From Corticium candelabrum (lineage: Eukaryota > Porifera > Homoscleromorpha > Homosclerophorida > Plakinidae): 64,000 bases of DNA. Below, piece by piece: positions 53,812 through 64,000 of this stretch (the stretch's first letter is position 1; the number at the start of each line of letters is the position of its first letter). The stretch is from NCBI RefSeq assembly GCF_963422355.1, contig NC_085104.1, forward strand, positions 2,898,097-2,962,096, in the 5' to 3' direction. The notes beneath the pieces are model-generated. The model did no database searches and had not been told where the DNA came from. It worked only from the letters and a program-made list of their open reading frames with translations. The position numbers were made by a program, and so were the translations under genes.

Positions 53812-54060
53812 CTGGAAAAGCCGAGCGAGCGAGGTTAGTCTTAGTGGCATCACTGATTAGAGGACTGAGGAAAAGTGGCCCTAGTAATGTGACGGTATGC
53901 AATGTCTCATAGATGCTAGACCTAACCATGCAGCTACTGTAGCCTTTCTGGTATTTAAACGCCCAGCTGTGCGACTGCACTGCAGTCGACACAAAGAGAA
54001 GGCAGCGCGAACACACTTGATTTCAATCAAACAACCGACACAACTATATAAATGCATTAT
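53812..54060. repeat. Interspersed repeat, copy c
   Basis: It matches 29300-29570 and 30090-30390. It contains GAGCGAGGTTAGTCTTAGTG and TAGATGCTAGACCTAACC. Confidence 0.6.
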
Positions 54061-54099
54061 ATGCTAAGTGGCGATTGAAACAATTTTGCCTGCAAGCCG

Positions 54100-55370
54100 G
54101 ATGTGCTAGGTTCCTTTGTAAAGTGTCGAATCCCAGGGTGTTAGCTAATGTGTACGATAAGAACGTGAGTAGTTCAGGCTTTTGGTTTGCAACTTTACGC
54201 ACACGTACCGCTAACGTTATAGTTTATCACGAACGGTGGTGTTTTGCCCCCATTAGTTACCGTTCTCTGCGTTGACAGCGTTAAACCGACCGCACCCGTT
54301 TCCGGAATTAGTGCCTACGGAAACCGCCCACGAGCCACGACGTGCCAATGTTTTCTCTGCGAATCTCTAGTTTCTATAAACTTGAACAAACACTGAGTCT
54401 CAGGAATATTCGAGAAAAGAATGAGACAAGTTATAATGTAGTCTTTGATCTTTGATTTGATAGAATACAAGCTAACATACATGCATTTGTACATGTCTCG
54501 CTGTTGGTCTGCTTAGTTGTTGAGATGACGAAAGCTGGAGTCGCCGAATGTTAGCGTAGTTTCACTGCTGTTGAGAAAGAGACGGCACCACCAACGAGAC
54601 ACCACGCAAAGAGGCTGTGAAAAACGTGCGAAATGTTATTTTTTTTGTTTCCGGTAACAAGCAGCCCGACTACAAATGTTGTCTGATTTGTAAGCAGCAT
54701 GCATGTTACATGACATACATTCTTGTATTTCCTCAAGCCAGCGTTTTGAAGATCACTGACTTACAATAGGCTTGCCTTATTTCCTTCATACGTATTTTCA
54801 TCACAAATTTAGTGATTAGAGTACCACATTATTTCCTAGGAGGTTGGGAGATTCTCTAACGCTCATACATTCAAGGTCTACGTGTACAAAGCAAGACCGC
54901 GAACCATAATTTTAAAACACCCCAAACTTTAACGACGTCATGTACGTTGAGGAAAGCCCAATTCGACTTCCAACATTTGTCAAGCAAGAGCCAGATAGAG
55001 CAAATGATTTATTATCATTCTAGCTAGAAAAAATGCATTCAGCTCGATGTGCGGAAATGATGGTATACAGTGGCTAGAGAGAAATCGGGATCGGGAAGCG
55101 GATTTGGGTTGTCCTAATAACATTTTCAAAGGCAAGACTTCCATCTTTGACACCTGTAAGCCGCTCTTTGAATTGGCAACAGCACCGTGACCACACCCAT
55201 TTCCGGAAAAAGAAGCGTACTGAAACCACCCCACGAATGTTCCTGCTATACAAATCTCTAGCAAAGTTATATATAACCTTCGGTCCGGCCAAGAAAGATG
55301 AGACAAGGTAGAATTTAGTTTTTGCTTTGAAGCTATAGGTACATGTGCAGTGCTACATTACATAGTATCA
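54100..55370. repeat. 3'-flank block next to copy 6
   Basis: It runs from AGTTCAGGCTTTTGGTTTG near 54170 to GTGCAGTGCTAC near 55345. The expected exon 5 is missing: the block joins directly to the intron 4 sequence ATTACATAGTATCATTTTTA. Confidence 0.7.
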
Positions 55371-55410
55371 TTTTTAGTTAACTAGCTCATTGCACGTGCA
55401 CCATGTTTAC

Positions 55411-55414
<4 letters not shown>

Positions 55415-55446
<32 letters not shown>
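55415..55446. repeat. (GT)n microsatellite in intron 4 remnant of copy 6
   Basis: The shortest of the intron 4 GT tracts. Confidence 0.9.
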
Positions 55447-55449
<3 letters not shown>

Positions 55450-55477
55450 GTTTGGGCTGCAATATCTGTTGCCTTAC

Positions 55478-55978
55478 CGTTTACAAATGCCATCCCGCTT
55501 TACTCTGGCATACGTGACCAGTCTCGAGAATTCGTTATCTCAAACATCCTCATATTTGGATGACGGGGTTCAGGAAACAGAGTCGATAATTGTTGTTCAA
55601 TTTCTATAACCTGGGGTTGCAAAAATTTCGTGTTTCCTGCGGGGTTTGTTCCATGTCTGCGTGTTTGATTTGGTACAAGACGTCCAGTGCCGTGATAACA
55701 CGATCTCAATCGTAAAGCAACAGAACTAACATTAGTTGGCCATATCCATTCTTTTCAATTAGTCTTTGGTCTTGAGCATCAGGTTGACCATCACTGTCAG
55801 TGTCTGGAATGTCATGAGGAAGAATGTATGCTCTCCATTTATCCCCCATCGGATAGTCATCATAATCGTATGAGTAAACATATGAGTTTCTGAAATATGG
55901 CCTACTCAATCTACCCTCTATTTTGTTCCTGTTGTTGTCATAAACAAAGAAGCCAAAGTAGTTCCTCATAAATGTTTT
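55478..55978 (-). pseudogene. Array copy 6: lone exon 4
   Basis: The exon keeps its acceptor and donor context, FGFFVYD, and the DTDSDG loop. It has a one-base deletion near 55765, after which WPTN and LRSCYHGTG are in another frame. Exon 5 is removed by a clean deletion at about 55357. Exons 1-3 are absent, because intron 3 runs (near 56690) straight into the 3'-flank block of copy 7. The remnant is a dead single exon. Confidence 0.8.
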
Positions 55979-56689
55979 CTAGAGCACAAGTAAAAGTATT
56001 CTATGGATGCTAATTAGCTTAAAAGTAAATTTTTACTTTACGATAATAAAACAAAATGCAGCAAAAAATACATACATTCAACAAGCGGGCGTGCATACAT
56101 TTGCATTGTGGTATGGAACGCAGTCTTTATGCACGGTTTTGTGGTGATTAGCCAATCAGTTTTGGAGTGATTGATAATAGCTAATAATGATATGCAAACA
56201 GACAGATCAGACTTTTATAGATTTTGGAGATTTACACGGTGTGTATCTACCTAAATATTAGAATAGGATTGATCGACAACAACTGAGAAGTACAGATTGC
56301 TGATGAACTGCCTCTAGATAAGCAACTGCATGCATAAACTCTCTGGATGGGATGTTTCATTTCTTGAATATCAAATATTAGCCCACTTTTGATTTTTCAC
56401 CTATATTCCACTTTTTATGTGTTAGGAGACTCTTGTGTGAAGCACGGAATACATGTACTCTAGAATCGAAAGTATGAGGCGTGTGGTTGAGAAAGTGATG
56501 GAGCCTACGATTAAGCAGTGGAGAATTCAGAATTTGCTGGACGGGGAAGGGGGAGCGCAAAACCGAGTTTGTGGGTGTGGCTTATACTGTAAAATTGGGC
56601 AATATATAGGTCAGAGCGTTTTATAGTTGAAAGACTATATAGATAGCTCAGTTAGAAAACTTAGCCTTTTGGTTTTAACTAATTTGCAA

Positions 56690-58082
56690 TATAAGAATGT
56701 GAGCAGTTCAGGCTTTTGGTTTGCAACTTTGCGCATGCATACGTACCTTTAATTAAAGTTATAGTTGATCACGATCGGTGCAGCTTTGCCCCTTCTAGTT
56801 ATCGTTCTCTGCGTTGACGGCGTTAGACCGACCGCACCCGTTCCCGGAATTAGTGCGTACGAAAACCGCCCACGAGCCACGACGTGGCATCGTTTCCTCT
56901 ACGAATCTCTAGTCTCTATATACTTGAACAAAACACTGAGTCTCCGGACTGTCCGAGAAAAGAATGAGACAAGTCAGAATGTAGTCTTTGATCTTTGATT
57001 TAATAGAATACAAGCCAACATACATGGATTTGCACATGTCTCGCTGCTGGTCTGCTTATTTGTTGAGAGGACGAAAGCTGGAGTCGGCGAATGCTAGCGT
57101 AGTTATACCGCTGTTGAGAAAGAGTCGGTAGAAACAACGAAACACCATGCAGAGAGGCTGTGAAATAACGTGCGAATTGTCACACTATCTGTTTCCGGTA
57201 ACCAGCAGCCCGACTACAAATGTTGTCTGACTTCTAACCAACACGCATGTTACATGACATACATTCTTGTATTTCCTCAAGCCAGCGTTTCTGAGGCCCA
57301 TTGACTTACAATAGGCCTGCCTTATTTCCTTCACATGTTTACCACAATTTTAGCGATTAGAGTTTCATATGATTTGCTACAAGCTTGGGGAACTCTCTAA
57401 CGTTCAAACAGTCAAGGTCTACGTGTACAAAGCGAAACCGCGAACCATAATTTTGAAACACCCCAAATGTATCGACGCTATGCACGTTGGGGTAAGATCA
57501 ATTCGACTTCCAACATTCGTGCAAGCAAGAGTCAGATGGAAAAAATGATTTACTACCATTCTAGCTAGAAAACATGCAGCTCGATGTGCGAATTAGTGGT
57601 ATACAGTGGCTAGAGAGAAATCGGGGTCGAGGAGCGTATTTGGGTTGTCCTAATAGCATTTTCAAAGACAAGTTTTCCATCTTTGACACATGTAAGCCGC
57701 TATTTGATTGCCAACAGCAGCGTGACCACGCCCATTTCCGAAAAAAGAAGATTTAGCGCGTACTGGAACCACCCCACGAATGTTCCTGCTATACAAATCT
57801 CTAGCAAAGTTATATATAACCTCTGGTTTGTCCTAGAAAGATGAGACAAGATAGAATTTAGTTTTTGATTTGATAGCGAAAAAGCTACACGTACATGTGC
57901 AGTGATACTTGCGCTGTTGCAATAAACTGATAACAATACCAAAGTCATGGCACGTGCTACAAATGTTAATCGTGCCAGCTTTTACTGTTCCATCATGGCA
58001 CACAGTACAAACACAATCGAAACGGTTTACTGATACTCGAGAGAAAGAACGAAGAACATGATCGACGTCTGACTGTTCTTGT
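56690..58082. repeat. 3'-flank block downstream of copy 7
   Basis: A full-length version of the block. It begins in what should be the upstream part of copy 6, which marks the recombination point that removed exons 1-3 of that copy. Confidence 0.7.
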
Positions 58083-60913
<2,831 letters not shown>

Positions 60914-61190
60914 CGTTGAGCTGTAAGTAACAGTTATGAGCAGGAGATTGTGAGAAATGAATGAGTAGTATGTGCTAGAGAGCTTACGTTGACACGGTGT
61001 GCAGCCCTCTCTTGTTATCTACGTCTCCTCCTCTAGCAGCAACTCATTATTGTCAATCTAGACGATACTCTCTTAGCGCCGGCTTTGTAGTGACTGGTCA
61101 GTCAATCAACAGCGAATAACCGATATGAGGTATCGTCACTTGCCTAGGAACCTCTGCATTTCCGTTTGTTCTCTTCTTGAAGTTGCTAGT
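60914..61190 (-). promoter_or_regulatory. Upstream block of copy 7, CACGTG lost
   Basis: It aligns with the upstream block of copy 4, but the site reads GTCACTTGCC near 61134. At about 61240 the sequence switches to the 3'-flank block of copy 8. Confidence 0.45.
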
Positions 61191-61239
61191 GAGAGAATTG
61201 GAACAACAGCTGGAGCTGCCAAAAAACAACCCTTCTTCA

Positions 61240-62408
61240 CTGCTATGAACTTGAATAAACACCGAGTCTCCGCAATGTCCGTGAAAAGAATGAGACAAGT
61301 TAGAATGTAGACTTTGATCTTTGATTTGATAAAATACAAGCTAACATACATGCATTTGTATTTGTCTCGCTGTTGGTCTGCTTAGTTGTTGAGAGGACGA
61401 AAGCTGGAGTCGCCGAATGTTAGCGTAGTTTCACTGCAGTTGAGAAAGAGGCGGCAGCATCAACGAGACACCATGCAAAGAGGCTGTGAAACAAGGTGCG
61501 AAATGTCATACTTTCTGTTTCCGGTGACGAGTAACCCGACTACAAATGTTGTCTGATTTCTAACCCACATGTATGTTACATGACATACATTTTTGTATTT
61601 CCTCAAGCCAGTGTTTTGAAGATCACTGACTTACGACAGGCTTGCATATTTCCTTACATGTTTACCACAAATTTAGTAATTAGAGTATCACATGATTTCC
61701 TAGAAGTTTGGGAGATTCTCTAACGCTCATACATCCAAGGTCTACGTGTCCAAAGCAAGACCGCGGTTATTAATTTTAAAACACCCCAAATGTATCAACG
61801 CCATGCACGTTTAGGAAAGAACAATTCGACTGCCAACATTTGTCAAGCAAGAGCCAGATAGAACAAATAATTTATTACCACTCTAGCTAGAAAACATGCA
61901 TGCAGCTCGATGTGCGGAAATGATGGTATACAGTGGCTAGAGAGAAATCGGAATCGAGAAGCGGATTTGGGTTGTCCTAATAACATTTTCAAGAAAAGGC
62001 CTTCCATCTTTGACACCAGTAAGCCGCTCTTTGAATTGGCAACAGCAGCGTGATCACACTCATTTCCAGAAAAAGAAGCGTACTGCAACCAGCCCACGAA
62101 TGCTCCTGCTATACAAACCTCTAGCAAAGTTATATATAACCTGTGGTCGGGCCAAGGAAGATGAGACAAGATAGAATTTAATTTTTGATTTGATAGCGTT
62201 AAAGTAAAGCTATACGTACATGTGCAGTGCTACTTGTGCTGTTGCAAATAGACTGATAACAATACCAAAGTCATGGCACGTGCTACAAACGCTAATCGTG
62301 CCAGCTTTTACTGTTTCACCATAGTACAGACTACAAACACAAACGAAACGGTTTACTGCTATTCGAGAGAAAGACCAGAGAACGTGATGAACGTCTGACT
62401 GTTCTTGT
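61240..62408. repeat. 3'-flank block downstream of copy 8
   Basis: It runs from ATGAACTTGAATAAAC near 61243 to the stop of copy 8. It joins the upstream block of copy 7 after a deletion relative to other intergenic intervals. Confidence 0.7.
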
Positions 62409-63549
<1,141 letters not shown>

Positions 63550-63654
63550 CTAAAGCAGATGCGTATAAGAAAGTTATTAGCTTAAAAGTCTATTTATACG
63601 TTGCAGTATTAAAGACAAAAGAAGACAAACAATCATTTGTACAACAAACAAGCA

Positions 63655-63779
<125 letters not shown>

Positions 63780-64000
63780 CTCAGATTTGAAGACGTATAG
63801 CTTTTTATGTTATTCCAATGACTTTGCTAGATCAATTCACTGGAAAGGCTTCCCAAACTAAATTATGGCACGTGCCGCCAGTCCCCGCCTATATCCGCTT
63901 AGGACGTGTTTTCTCACTCCCTACATGTGTATGAGGTATACATCTGATACACTCTCTTTTCTAGGTAGCAGCACTTCTATTCTTTGTCCTTCTTTCACAT

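Overview
The window is nuclear DNA of an animal with compact genes, most plausibly a sponge, cnidarian or other marine invertebrate. Support: a spliced gene family with GT-AG introns of 60-130 bp, abundant (GT)n/(CA)n microsatellites, a tRNA-derived SINE, Ty3/Gypsy-type LTR elements, a restriction-like-endonuclease LINE, and several TIR or foldback elements. No operons, tRNA or rRNA genes, or CRISPR arrays were seen. The exact phylum is not determined.

The backbone is a minus-strand tandem array of eight copies of one gene, called copies 1 to 8 from left to right. A complete copy has five exons. Exon 1 is a signal peptide of 16-17 residues. Exon 2 is a short Trp/Cys-containing segment. Exon 3 holds a conserved IDPxKTYEFSI strand. 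Exon 4 is the rest of domain 1. Exon 5 is a paralogous domain 2. The product is about 400 residues, secreted, with two related beta-sandwich-looking domains. I do not recognise it as a named family. Copy 2 (3496-9348) is complete and open in all five exons. Copies 1 (1031-2295) and 8 (62409-63549) are open but cut by the window ends. Copies 3, 4, 6 and 7 are broken, and copy 5 is frameshifted at the end of exon 4. All copies share an upstream block (several with a CACGTG site), a (GT)n tract in intron 4 and a common 3' flank, so the duplicated unit is much larger than the gene.

Mobile elements fill the rest. 4814-7910: an RLE-type LINE with an open 995-codon frame, inside intron 3 of copy 2 at a TAA repeat, resembling the R4/Dong group. 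9.7-13.4 kb: a diverged duplication, a TIR element carrying a coding exon, and a minisatellite. 15452-19787: a decayed Ty3/Gypsy element with short LTRs, inside intron 3 of copy 3. 20124-20947: a TIR element with an exact 8-bp target duplication. 23.8-26.5 kb: microsatellites and tRNA-SINEs, one split by a 1-kb near-palindrome flanked by TTAA. 27.1-29.1 kb: a second Gypsy remnant ending at a GGGA repeat. 30.8-36.1 kb: a decayed large ORF with a FEN1/PIN-like motif pair and a CXC cysteine domain. 42.0-45.2 kb: three TIR or foldback insertions upstream of copy 4. 51.0-53.8 kb: two more.

Because the paralogous units share flanking sequence, intact units provide empty sites for insertions in others. 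The window therefore records the order of duplications, insertions and gene deaths. The most interesting parts are the uncharacterised secreted two-domain family, the R4/Dong-like insertion into a still open gene, and the set of foldback elements.
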